From Rhipidocladum racemiflorum (taxonomy: Eukaryota > Streptophyta > Magnoliopsida > Poales > Poaceae): DNA of 64,000 nucleotides. The DNA lies in NCBI GenBank assembly GCA_036346355.1, contig CM070575.1, positions 61,075,915 through 61,139,914 on the forward strand, read 5' to 3'. Both the position numbers and the translations under genes were made by a program. Under the pieces are notes generated by a model. The model did no database searches and was not told the DNA's origin. It saw nothing but the letters and a program-made list of their open reading frames with translations. Numbering within the stretch: the stretch's first letter is position 1; each line of letters begins with the position of its first letter. Shown here piece by piece: positions 54,476 to 64,000 of this stretch.

Positions 54476-57226
54476 TCAGTCATATAGGTATCGAATACCC
54501 ATTGCTCTTGTGTGCGCCTCATGCTTTGGTTGTGGAAGAGGCTTTGTCAACGGATCAGCCACATTTAGATCCGTGTGCACTTTGCTTATCTTCACATCAC
54601 CTCTCTCAATGATTTCCCGAATCAGGTGGTATCGCCTGAGTATATGTTTGGATTTTTGGTGGGATCTAGGCTCCTTTGCTTGTGCAATGGCACCACTATT
54701 GTCACAATAGAGGTCCACTGGACAGGATGCACTAGCAACCACACCCAACTCAGAAACAAATTTCTTGATCCAAACAGCTTCCTTTGCTGCTTCAGAAGCT
54801 GCAATGTACTCGGCCTCCGTTGTGGAATCAGCTACTGTTTCTTGCTTGGAACTTTTCCAGCTCACTGCCCCACCATTGAGACAAAATACAAACCCGGATT
54901 GCGATCGCGAATCATCTTTGTCGGTTTGGAAGCTAGCATCGGCGTAACCCTTTACGACGAGCTCCTCCTCTCCTCCAAAGACCAAGAACATCTCTTTAGT
55001 CCTTCGTAAGTATTTAAGGATGTTCTTTACAGCCACCCAGTGACTATCACCAGGATTTGATTGGTACCTGCTCGTGACACTCAGAGCATATGACACATCT
55101 GGGCGCGTACATAGCATGGCATACATGATGGATCCAATAGCTGAAGCATATGGGATCCGACACATTCTCTCTTGCTCATCAGGTGTCGAAGCACACTGAG
55201 TCTTGCTAAGACTTACACCATGTGACATGGGCAAGAAACCTTTCTTGGAATCATGCATGTTGAACCGTTTCAGTATCTTGTCAATGTACGTACTCTGGCT
55301 CAATCCAATTAGCCTTTTTGATCTATCTCTATAGACCTTTACGCCCAAAATATATGCTGCATCTCCCAAGTCTTTCATCGAGAAACTCTTTCTCAGATAA
55401 GATTGTGCAGCATCTAACATCGGAATATCATTTCCGATCAATAGTATGTCATCCACATACAAGACCAGAAATACAAGTGCGCTCCCACTAGCCTTCTTGT
55501 AAATACAAGGCTCTTCCTCATTTTTGATGAAGCCAAACTGTTTGATCACTTCATCAAAACGAAGGTTCCAACTCCGAGATGCTTGCTTCAGTCCATAAAT
55601 GGACTTCCTAAGCTTGCATACCTTGCCAGCATTAGTAGGATCAACAAAACCCTCGGGCTGTACCATGTACATGTCCTCGCTTAGGTTTCCATTTAGGAAA
55701 GCCGTTTTGACATCCATTTGCCGAATCTCATAATCATGATATGCGGCAATTGCTAGCATGATCCGGATAGACTTTACCATAGCGACTGGCGAATAAGTTT
55801 CATCATAGTCCACACCATGAATTTGCTTATACCCTTTTGCTACCAATCGTGCCTTAAAAATGTGAACATTTCCATCGGCGTCTATCTTTTTCTTAAAGAC
55901 CCATTTGCACTCAATAGTTTTTACACCATCAGGCAGATCAACCAAGTTCCAAACTTGATTATCATACATGGACTTTAACTCGGATCTCATGGCCTCTAGC
56001 CATTTCTCAGAGTCCGGGCCTACCATCGCTTCCTCATAGTCCTTGGGCTCGTCATTTTCCAATAATAACACATCGCGTTGCTCCGTCATGAGGAACATGA
56101 ACCTCTCAGGAGCGCGGCTTGCCCGTGAGGACCTCCGTGGGGCTGGCGCCTCATCAACAGGTTCAACAACACGTTGCTCATCCTGCCGAGGACTAGCTGG
56201 AGCTGAAACATTTTCAGGTATTTCTCGAACTTCTTCGAGTTGCACCTTGCTCCCACTAGCTCTTTTGGAAAACTCATTCTCCAAAAGATACGATCCAGGC
56301 GACAAACACTTTGCCTTCTTCCGGTTATAAAAATAATACCCTTTGGTTTCCCTTGGGTACCCCACAAAGAAGCACTTATCCGACTTGGCATGGAGCTTAT
56401 CAGACGTCATACGTTTTACATAAGCCTCACAGCCCCAAATTTTAAGATAAGACAAGTCGGGACGTTTCTCTTTCCATATCTCATATGGTGTCTTATCAAC
56501 GGATTTTGATGGAACCCTATTTAGCATGAACGCAGCTGTTTCTAAAGCGTGTCCCCAAAATGATAATGGAAGATTGACTTGACTCATCATAGACCGTACC
56601 ATGTCCAACAAAGTCCGGTTCCTCCGTTCGGATACCCCATTCCACTGTGGTGTACCGGGCGGAGTCAATTGTGGAACAATTCCACAACTCTTTAGATGAT
56701 CACTAAACTCTTGGCTCAAATATTCACCTCCACGGTCAGACCGTAGAAATTTAATTTTCTTGCCCAAATGATTCTGTACTTCATTCTGAAACTCTTTGAA
56801 CTTTTCAAAAGATTCAGACTTATGCCTCATTAGATAGATATAGCCATATCTACTAAAGTCATCGGTGAAAGTAATGAAGTACTGATAACCACCTCTGGCC
56901 ATGGAGCTCATTGGTCCACATACATCAGTATGCACGAGAGCCAACAACTCGTACATCCTCTCACTCGAACCAGTGAAGGGTGCCTTTGTCATCTTGCCAA
57001 GTAAACAAGACTTGCATGTTTCAAGAGATTCTAAATCTAATGAACAAAGAAGACCATCTTTATGAAGCTTCTCCATGCGTCTTTTATTTATATGGCCTAA
57101 ACGACAATGCCATAAATAAGTGGAATCGGTATCATTTGTTTTGAGTCTTTTAGTATTAACATTATTTATAGAAGCATTACGAAAATCCAGCACATACAGT
57201 CCATTCACCAATGGGCCAGTCACCAT
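54476..57226 (-). CDS. pol: Copia pol: integrase, reverse transcriptase, RNase H (916 codons, open)
   Basis: Uninterrupted frame ending at TGA 54476-54478. Order: GAG-pre-integrase zinc finger (HCRLGHINKRRMEKL...CKSCLLGK, residues ~40-80); integrase core with Asp in HTDVCGP, Asp in RSDRGGEY and Glu in NGVSERRNRTL (residues ~95-205); GKR-like linker; RT (WVFKKKIDADG...RLVAKGY...DVKTAFLNG) with catalytic YVDD at 55459-55448; RNase H (ADASFQTDKDDSRSQSGFVF...TTEAEYIA, Asp in YCDNSGAI) to the C-terminus. Motifs fit the Tork/Angela lineage. The first Met at 57226 is only the first in this frame: the natural polyprotein starts in gag, so a frameshift near 57230 separates it from PR. The only long intact enzyme frame in the window. 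Confidence 0.93.
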   Translation of the reverse strand: MVTGPLVNGLYVLDFRNASINNVNTKRLKTNDTDSTYLWHCRLGHINKRRMEKLHKDGLLCSLDLESLETCKSCLLGKMTKAPFTGSSERMYELLALVHTDVCGPMSSMARGGYQYFITFTDDFSRYGYIYLMRHKSESFEKFKEFQNEVQNHLGKKIKFLRSDRGGEYLSQEFSDHLKSCGIVPQLTPPGTPQWNGVSERRNRTLLDMVRSMMSQVNLPLSFWGHALETAAFMLNRVPSKSVDKTPYEIWKEKRPDLSYLKIWGCEAYVKRMTSDKLHAKSDKCFFVGYPRETKGYYFYNRKKAKCLSPGSYLLENEFSKRASGSKVQLEEVREIPENVSAPASPRQDEQRVVEPVDEAPAPRRSSRASRAPERFMFLMTEQRDVLLLENDEPKDYEEAMVGPDSEKWLEAMRSELKSMYDNQVWNLVDLPDGVKTIECKWVFKKKIDADGNVHIFKARLVAKGYKQIHGVDYDETYSPVAMVKSIRIMLAIAAYHDYEIRQMDVKTAFLNGNLSEDMYMVQPEGFVDPTNAGKVCKLRKSIYGLKQASRSWNLRFDEVIKQFGFIKNEEEPCIYKKASGSALVFLVLYVDDILLIGNDIPMLDAAQSYLRKSFSMKDLGDAAYILGVKVYRDRSKRLIGLSQSTYIDKILKRFNMHDSKKGFLPMSHGVSLSKTQCASTPDEQERMCRIPYASAIGSIMYAMLCTRPDVSYALSVTSRYQSNPGDSHWVAVKNILKYLRRTKEMFLVFGGEEELVVKGYADASFQTDKDDSRSQSGFVFCLNGGAVSWKSSKQETVADSTTEAEYIAASEAAKEAVWIKKFVSELGVVASASCPVDLYCDNSGAIAQAKEPRSHQKSKHILRRYHLIREIIERGDVKISKVHTDLNVADPLTKPLPQPKHEAHTRAMGIRYLYD

Positions 57227-58424
57227 AGAGCAAGCCTTTGAAATAAATTGAACAATTCACATTTCTTTATTACAAAATCATAACCATCTTCCTCTAAACA
57301 AGAAGAAGAGATAATGTTCTTACTCAAGGCAGGAATGTAATAACAATTATTCAATTCCAAAACTAAGCCGAAGGTAATGACAAGGGATAGAAGCCGACGG
57401 CCTTTGCGACAACCATTGCTCCATTGCCGACGCCGAATTTCCAACTCGCCAATCTTGCAATCTCTAGTCCTTCTTAACCCCTGCAACGATTTGCAAATGT
57501 GAATCATTGATCCGGTATCAAATACCCAAGACTCGGTAGGACAAGTTGCAAGATTAACTTCTATAACATTAATACCTGAAGTAGAAAGAACCTTTCCTTT
57601 CTTTTTGTCTTCCAGGTACTTAGAACAGTTTCTCTTCCAGTGCCCACTACCCTTGCAGTAGTGACATTTATCAGAAGCATTAGGGCCAACCTTTGGCCTT
57701 TCTCTAGGCTTTGATTTTGGGTCTTGGATCTTATCCTCACCATAATTTGTAACCTTGCGCTTCCTTTTCCTATCCTTTTGAATCATCATCACATGATTTG
57801 TGCCTTTCTTTACGCTCTCTTCCGCAGTTTTCAGCATTCCATGCAGTTCGGTCAGATTCTTCTCCAGTACATTCATATGATAATTCAAAATGAACGGCTC
57901 AAAGCTCACGAGGAGCGGCCCGGAGAATCACATCTGTGGCCAATTCATTCTGCAGTGGAAAACCGAAGCTTCTCCAGGCTCTCAATGTAACCAATCGGCT
58001 TGATTACATGAGGACTAACAGAGCACCCTCGGCCAGCTTGCACGCATAAACAATGCTTTAGATATCGAATATCTTTCAGCCCTTGCTTGGTTCTCAAACA
58101 TGCCCTTGAGTCCTACAATCATAGTGTAGGCATCGGCGTGCTCATATTGCTTTTGGAGCTCAGAGTTCATCGTGGCAAGCATGAGGCGGTGGCGTCTAGG
58201 GCATCGTTAGTGTGCTTCTCATAAGCACGCTTATCGGTGATGGATGCATTTTCAGGCAATTCATCGTGATATGGACCGTCTAGAACATATTCCTTCTTTT
58301 CATCCTTGAGAACAATTCTCAAGTTACGATACCAATCCATAAAATTCGTCCCAGAGAGTTTTTCCCTCTCCAGAATCGACCGCAAGTTAAAACCAGTGTT
58401 TGCATTAACAGCATTTGGTGCCAT
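57220..58424 (-). pseudogene. gag: Copia gag and protease, frameshifted
   Basis: Starts MAPNAVNANTGFNLRSILE at 58424; the 85-codon N-terminal part includes LSGTNFMDWYRNLRIVL, typical of copia Gag. It shifts frame at ~58170; the middle (ELQKQYEHADAYTMIVGLKGM, ~58165-58090) and later parts are in other frames. From 57909 a 229-codon frame has a zinc knuckle CHYCKGSGHWKRNC (57665-57620) and the protease motif WVFDTGSMIHIC with catalytic Asp at 57519-57517, then LLEVINNC-type end replaced by LNNCYYIPALSKNIIS. The frame closes at 57220, overlapping the pol frame by 7 bp. Confidence 0.85.
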
Positions 58425-59824
58425 CTACAACATAAACAAGTAAAGTTTTAGCACTATGTTCACGTTAATCTCTTATTAAACAATTTCAATAAAAGATGTT
58501 TCCATTAAGATCACTTTCCCTCCGGCAATCTCCATGGAACAAGATCCATGGTCACTGCGGTTCGGGTAAGGACTTGTCAATACCGCTTGAACCCGCGACA
58601 TAGGTAGGCAACACCTTGCCAATCACATCGTATGTGACTCTTGCTTGTTGGGGTGGCATCATATGCCCCGGCGCCCAACACTGATGCCCCGAAGTCCCAA
58701 ATCCTATTTGGATGACTCTGTTAAGCAAACCAATACTATGCTTGTGAGTGCACGGGTTAGGCTACACTCACTCTATTGTACAAGTAAGAGGGTGGCGTTC
58801 CTGACTTGTCAAGACCTTATCCACCAACGTACAAGACAATAGACGCAGCTATTGAAAAAGGGCATCTTACTCTTAATTTTTCGAGGGAAACTATTCAATC
58901 AGGTTAACATATTCACCACATATGACATGAAAGAATAGCAATGCAAGGTAAATTATCACAGGCAATCAGATTAGACTGTGAACAAGTATAGCCCATGACG
59001 TGGCGATCTCCATCTTCCACAACCAACCTTGCACAGTCGGGCCATCTGGATTGAAGCCTCCAAGATCATGTACTAAACTACTACATCTAGCAGTTAGTAG
59101 CAAAATTACATGAGGATTCAAGGCATCACATACCGGCACGCAGGCCGTTATACAATAATAGGACAGCCCACAGCTGCAATTAACCATGACACGCAGGCCA
59201 TGAAATATACAATCATGCATCATATACACAAAGGGTCCATACTGTTCACAACATACCCTGCAAAAACAAGTTAGGCGCTGGATCGATTCTAGCGCACGGG
59301 AAGTGAACAAATTTTAATTTATGGGCGCTATGCTGACTATCACGGCGGTCCCGCTAGCCGGTTAGCGGGCGGGGTTCGAAGGGGCAGCGCCCCTCGCGGG
59401 TGCGGGCAGCGCCCGTAGAAAATTTTCGGGGTACATAGATCGCATCTATGAAAACGCTATGGAAATTCAATCGGATTGATCTCATCAAGCCGATTCCGAG
59501 CCATCAGAATGCCTCAGTTTCCATAGGATCGATCTTAATCGATCCATCGCGCGAGGTCCCCTTGAGAGGGCGGCGACCACACCGATCTCGATCTGTTAGC
59601 TCGATCTGTTCGGCGCTTGCTACTACCCCGATGGTGTTACCCGGTAGGTAGGGGTAATGCATGGCACGAATCTGAAACGAGCACGAACTAATCTTTTTGA
59701 TCGTGTAGATCCACCAACTCATACCTCATAATTCCCCGAAACTGATTGATCTAATCAACCCGTGATAAAACACAACAGCACATCAACATGTGCGAGCGAT
59801 CCAGATCCAAAACTACACATGATC
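58425..59824 (-). other. Long leader of minus-strand copia
   Basis: 1.4 kb between PBS and gag ATG with no supported gene. Near the PBS side, three adjacent short inverted repeats lie at 59351-59368 (CCGCTA/TAGCGG), 59381-59393 (GGGG/CCCC) and ~59404-59414 (GGGC/GCCC), possible RNA packaging or dimerisation structures. Confidence 0.55.
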
Positions 59825-59837
59825 GGCTCTGATACCA
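59825..59837 (-). other. PBS of minus-strand copia
   Basis: Reads TGGTATCAGAGCC on the minus strand, a perfect initiator Met-tRNA primer site one base after the 5' LTR. Confidence 0.95.
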
Positions 59838-59838
59838 C

Positions 59839-61269
59839 TGTTGGGGTGACCGGTAGGCTACGCGAGCATAAAATCAAAATTTCTACCGAGAACACCCAAG
59901 AGCACATGTAAGTAAAAGATCATAGATCGTTACCCTTGACGCGCAGATGCAGCGGAAGCAGATTCACGCGCGTTGAGGAAGTAGTCGATCACCTCCCAGT
60001 TGACACCGAGTGGTCGCCGATCTCCACGAAGTGGTCGCCGACCTCGTCCGAGTGGTCGCCGGGTGGTCGTCGAGTGGTCGCCGACCTCTACCAAGTGTTC
60101 GCCGTCCAGCGCGTCCGCAAGCGGCAGCGCCTCTACCGGTATCCACACGTCCCGAGCAAGAACACCGTGCGGGGTGTGCTAGCACCTCGCCACACAGCTA
60201 GGGTTTCTGGAGAGCAGGAGGGACGCACGGCGGCTGAACGTGGTGAGGGTTCTCTATCGTGCACTGTTCCTTGCCTCGCCTTTTATAGACACGCTAGTGG
60301 GCCGAAGCCCGCTAGGTTTCCATCTCCAACGCGGATCTCATCCACGCTCAAAAACCCATCAATCCTATTCCAACTCGTTAAGTGTGTGACCCGTTAGGTT
60401 CAGTGCACGTCGGACATGAATCCAGAACCCGTTTCCAATTCATTGATCAACAGCGGTACCTAGCAGTACGTATTGACCCCCGAATGCACAGAATCAATAT
60501 TCGGCTGAACCTTTGATACACTCTCATACCGATCCCTTTTTCCACACGATACCAGTCAAGCTCAAGGCGAGATGCGCGCCACCCTTGTTGATAGCTCGAC
60601 CACTTCTCTCGTCAGTGTGATGGATACAAACCATGACTAACTCCTTAGTCACATTAGCACGGCCGTGCGTTTTCCTATCCATCCACACGAGGGGCCCAGA
60701 GGTATCTTCTCCAGTTATCTAGGAGGGGCAAATCCCATCTTGATCATCACACCCTTGGCGATGTATCGTGGCATACCCAGTATTCATCTTTATGACTACC
60801 CTGTTACGGTGCAGCGTTTGATGATACCAAAGCACACAAGTCTACATGCTAGGTATCCATGACAATCTCAGGTCTAAGGACCATATAGGCGTACCACTCG
60901 AGACTATACGCTGATGGCACTATAATAGATAACAACTCACAGCGTCTCGGAGTGGGTCTTGTCCGACTACCCATGTTCTCCAACATGTGTCCATATTTAT
61001 TGATTCGATATCTCCATATCTATGGTATGTGAAACATTATCATCAACCAATAAATGTGCTGATCAAATCATCACCGCTCCTCGTAATGATATGGATCAGG
61101 GACCCGTTTAGAATAATGTCACTTGACAATGTGTTTCACAATCAGATCGTATCCAATGAACAAAGTCGCAACATATATTCAGGGAACCGATAAACAAAGT
61201 TATCATAATTTCATGAACAAAGACGTATTACAATCATCACCATGATTGATCTAGGGCATATTCCCTTCA
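59839..61269 (-). repeat. 5' LTR of minus-strand copia
   Basis: ~1431 bp, near identical to 53005-54469. On the element's strand it starts TGAAGGGAATATGCCC and ends ...CCCCAACA. Confidence 0.93.
60279..60287 (-). promoter_or_regulatory. TATA box in copia 5' LTR
   Basis: TATAAAAGG on the minus strand, ~440 bp before the LTR end in the element's direction. Confidence 0.68.
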
Positions 61270-61274
61270 TTGGC
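61270..61274. repeat. Target site duplication TTGGC, right
   Basis: Pairs with 53000-53004. Confidence 0.92.
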
Positions 61275-64000
61275 TATCCAAGCACAAGGCCGTATTGGAT
61301 TGTGGACGAAGGACTATCTCAGTTGAGAGCCCGAGTGGGAAGAAAGTAGAATTTCAAGCCACTGCCGTTAGGAATGGACAGCTGATGGTTAACAGTACCA
61401 AGACAATCAGCATAGAGGATGTTTCGGTAGTGAAGGAGTACCCAGATGTTTTTCCGGAAGATCTACCTGGTATGCCGCCAGACAGGGACATAGAGTTTGT
61501 AATAGAGCTTGTACAGTACAAGACCGATAGCAAAGAGACCCTATCGGATGTCCACCGAGGAGTTGGTAGAGATGAAGAAAGCAATTTGGAGGAGTTAATG
61601 GAGAAAGGATTTATCGAGGCCAGGAGTTAAATCGTGTGGGGAGCACCAATTTTGTTCGTCAAGAAGAAGGACGGGAGTTTCAGGATGTGCATTGACTACC
61701 GTGCACTCAATGAAGTCACCGTAAAGAATAAGTATCCGCTACCCAGGATTGACGATTTGTTTGATCAGCTGAGAGGAGCCGGAGTTTTCTCCAAGATTGA
61801 CCTAAGATCGGGATACCATCAGTTGAAGATCCGATCAGAAGATATTCCAAAAACCGCATTTTCGTCAAGATATGGACATTACGAGTTTACAGTTATGTCC
61901 TTTGGTCTGACGAATGCGCCAGCATATTTCATGAATATGATGAATAAGGTGTTCATGGAGTATTTGGACAAGTTTGTGGTCGTGTTCATAGATGATATCT
62001 TAATCTACTCCAAGACAGAGGATGAACATGCCGAACACTTGAGGCGAGTGTTGGAAAAGCTGAGGGAACAGCAACCCTTCGCCAAGTTCAGCAAGTGTGA
62101 TTTTTGGAAGGATAAGGTGGAGTTTCTTGGACATGTAATGACCGCGGAAGGAGTCGCCGTGGATCCGAGCAAGGTAGAAGCTGTGTTACATTGGTATCAG
62201 CCAAAGACCGTGACCCAGATTAGAAGTTTCCTTGGAATGGCAGGATACTATCGCCGTTTCATTGAAGGCTTTTCGACAATTGCGAGACCTCTTACGCAAT
62301 TGCTGAAAAAGGAGAAGAAGTTTGTATGGACGCCTTGAGAATGTGAGAAAGGATTCCAAGAATCGAAAGCGAGATTGACATCGGCACGGTGTTGGTTCTG
62401 CGGACGTCAATCAAAACTTTGATATCTATTGTGATGCATCACGCCAAGGACTTGGATGTGTGTTGATGCAGAAACGGAAAGGTTGTTGCTTATGCATCAA
62501 GGCGATTGAGGCCGCATGAGGAGAATTACAGACACATGACCTAGAGTTAGGCTGCCGTAGTGCATGCCTTGAAGATATGGCGTCACTATCTCGATCGGGA
62601 ACAGATGTGAAGTGTACACGGATCATAAGAGCCTTAAGTACATATTCACCCAGTAGGATCTGAATATGAGGCAAAGGAGATGGTTGGAGTTGATCAAGGA
62701 CTACAATGTTGGAATCCATTATCATCCCGGAAAGGCCAACGTAGTTGCCGATGCCCTGAGTCGAAAAAGCCATACCATGAATATGCTTGATAGCCACAAA
62801 TCGAGGATGAGTTATGCCAGAGTTTGAGAGAATGAAGATTGAGGTGGTACCCAATGGATTCTTGGCCGCATTAGAAGTAAAGCCTACCCTAGAAGATCGG
62901 ATCCGAGAAGGATGTAAGGATGATGACAAGATCCGTAGGATTAAGTCCAAAATGGAGGAAGGCAAGGCAAAGGATTTCAAGCTAGATGGGCAGAGCACGT
63001 TATGGATGAAGGATCGGATTTGCGTCTTAACAAGAAGGAATTAAAGCAATCGATTACGGAGGAAGCCCATGACTCCAAGTATTCAATTCACCAGGGAGTG
63101 CCAAAATGTATCGAGGATTTGAAGGAAAGATTCGGTGGCCAAGCATGAAGCGAGAAGTTGCCGAGCATGTGGCATTGTGTGGCGTATGCCGAGAGTCAAG
63201 GCAATGCATCGAGAGACCAGCCGAGATTGCTGCGGTAGTTGAGATACTGAGTGGAAGTGGGAGGAAATCGGAATGGATTTCATTACGGTTTGCCCAAGAC
63301 TCAAGGAGGTTATGACTCCATATGGGTTATAGTAGATCGATTGACCAAAGTAGCCCATTTCATCCCGTGAAGACCACTTACTCGGGGATAAGTTAGCGTA
63401 ATTGTATATGATCGAGGATCGTCTGTTTGCATGGAGTACCAAAAGGATTGTATCGGACAGAGGTACCCAATTTACCTCAAGGTTACGGAATAAGTTGCAT
63501 GAAGCCATGGGAACCCGTTTGAACTTCAAGATGACCTATCACCTGAGACGGATGGGCCAGACCGAAAGAGTCAATCAGATTACGGAGGATATGCTAAGAG
63601 CGTGTGCATTGGCTTATGCTACCTCTTGGGATAAGAGTTTGCCGTATCTGAGTTCGATTACAATAATAGCTACCAAGCTAGTTTACGAGATGTCACCTTT
63701 TGAGGCCTTTGTATGGTCGACCACTGTCGGACGCCATTAAAGCTGGAATGAGACCGGCGGCGGCCGTGTCTTGAACTGATATACTCGAGGAAGGCGAAGA
63801 GCGTATAGCCACGATTAGGAAAGGTTGAAGATAGCTCAATCACGGCGAGAAGAGTTATCTTGATAATCGCCCGCGACTTGAGTTTTGAACCGGAATATTT
63901 CGTGTATCTCAGAGTCACCCCTCTCAGGGGAGTTAAGAGGTTCCATGCCAAAGGGAAACTCGCACCCCGTTATGTGGGACCATTTAGGATTTTGAGCCGC
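61270..64000 (+). pseudogene. pol: Tekay copy D, pol continued (RT-RH-IN), runs off the window
   Basis: Resumes with LSKHK after the copia. RT is open for 234 codons (61634-62338) and is the best preserved RT of the four copies: RMCIDYRALNEVTVKNKYPL, DLRSGYHQLKI, SFGLTNAPAYFMNMMN, FIDD at 61985-61996, FLGHVMTAEG and FLGMAGYYRRFIEGF. RNase H (~62410-62790) and integrase (zinc finger ~63050-63200; SDRGTQFTSR ~63450; GQTERVNQ ~63555) follow with frameshifts. The segment before the chromodomain reaches the window end. Related to copies A-C but clearly more diverged. Confidence 0.85.

Larger units (their letters stand above)
53005..61269 (-). mobile_element. Ty1-copia element, Tork/Angela-like, minus strand
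   Basis: 8.27 kb, with 5' LTR on the right (59839-61269), perfect Met-tRNA PBS, gag, PR, IN, RT, RNase H and 3' LTR on the left (53005-54469). IN before RT defines copia. Flanked by TTGGC on both sides. The two LTRs are almost identical, with one repeat-unit length difference. Inserted into the protease coding region of Tekay copy D. Confidence 0.95.

Noticed and set aside
1..64000. Host genes, tRNA or rRNA genes between the elements
   Set aside because: All unique-looking stretches over 300 bp could be placed inside an LTR, leader or element body; none showed a host protein or RNA gene signature.

Overview
The window is a dense block of nested LTR retrotransposons from a flowering plant, with no recognisable host gene, tRNA or rRNA. 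The lineages present (Tat/Retand and Tekay/Del Ty3-gypsy; SIRE-like and Tork/Angela-like Ty1-copia), the GC-rich coding style and the 3.4-kb LTRs starting TGTAACACCCC suggest a monocot, probably a grass or related commelinid, in heterochromatic or pericentromeric DNA. The species call is inference. All alignments were made by eye; no identities were computed.

Layout. (1) 1-12245: a Tat/Retand gypsy element, complete except for the left part of its 5' LTR. It has a broken gag-pol, two antisense genes with their own TATA boxes (one with short introns), a ~92-bp tandem repeat and a 3' LTR. (2) 12246-14634 and 45474-46285: a SIRE-like copia element on the + strand that acts as the 'host' of the nest. 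Its LTR was hit by the Tat element, its gag by (3), and its protease region by (4). (3) 14635-45473: a tandem LTR-internal-LTR-internal-LTR-internal-LTR array of one Tekay/chromodomain gypsy family (period ~9.1 kb), with a single 5-bp duplication TGCAC at its outer ends. (4) 46286 to the window end: a related older Tekay LTR (E) cut by an LTR of another family (F), which is joined at ~52066 to the middle of a Tekay gag. That gag-pol (copy D) continues to the window end and is interrupted by (5) 53005-61269, a Tork/Angela-like copia on the minus strand flanked by TTGGC, with an intact 916-codon pol reading frame.

How the parts relate. Each gypsy/copia body encodes the usual Gag, protease, reverse transcriptase, RNase H and integrase. 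Tekay copies add a chromodomain and an extra ORF (orf0) before gag; Tat adds a second RNase H and the antisense genes. Insertion order by nesting: SIRE-like copia first, then the Tat element, Tekay array and E; F into E; the minus-strand copia into copy D.

Most notable: (a) the large LTRs of three gypsy families share a symmetric 72-84 nt candidate exon in open frame, preceded by a T-rich AG acceptor and followed by a GCAAG donor; in the array LTRs it joins in frame to an acidic terminal exon, a stop and AATAAA. (b) LTRs E and F carry arrays of hairpins whose arms change while pairing is kept. (c) Small indels between the Tekay copies fall overwhelmingly at CAG/CTG (CHG) sites. This looks like residual long-read error at methylated cytosines, so many 'broken' genes here may be less broken than they appear.
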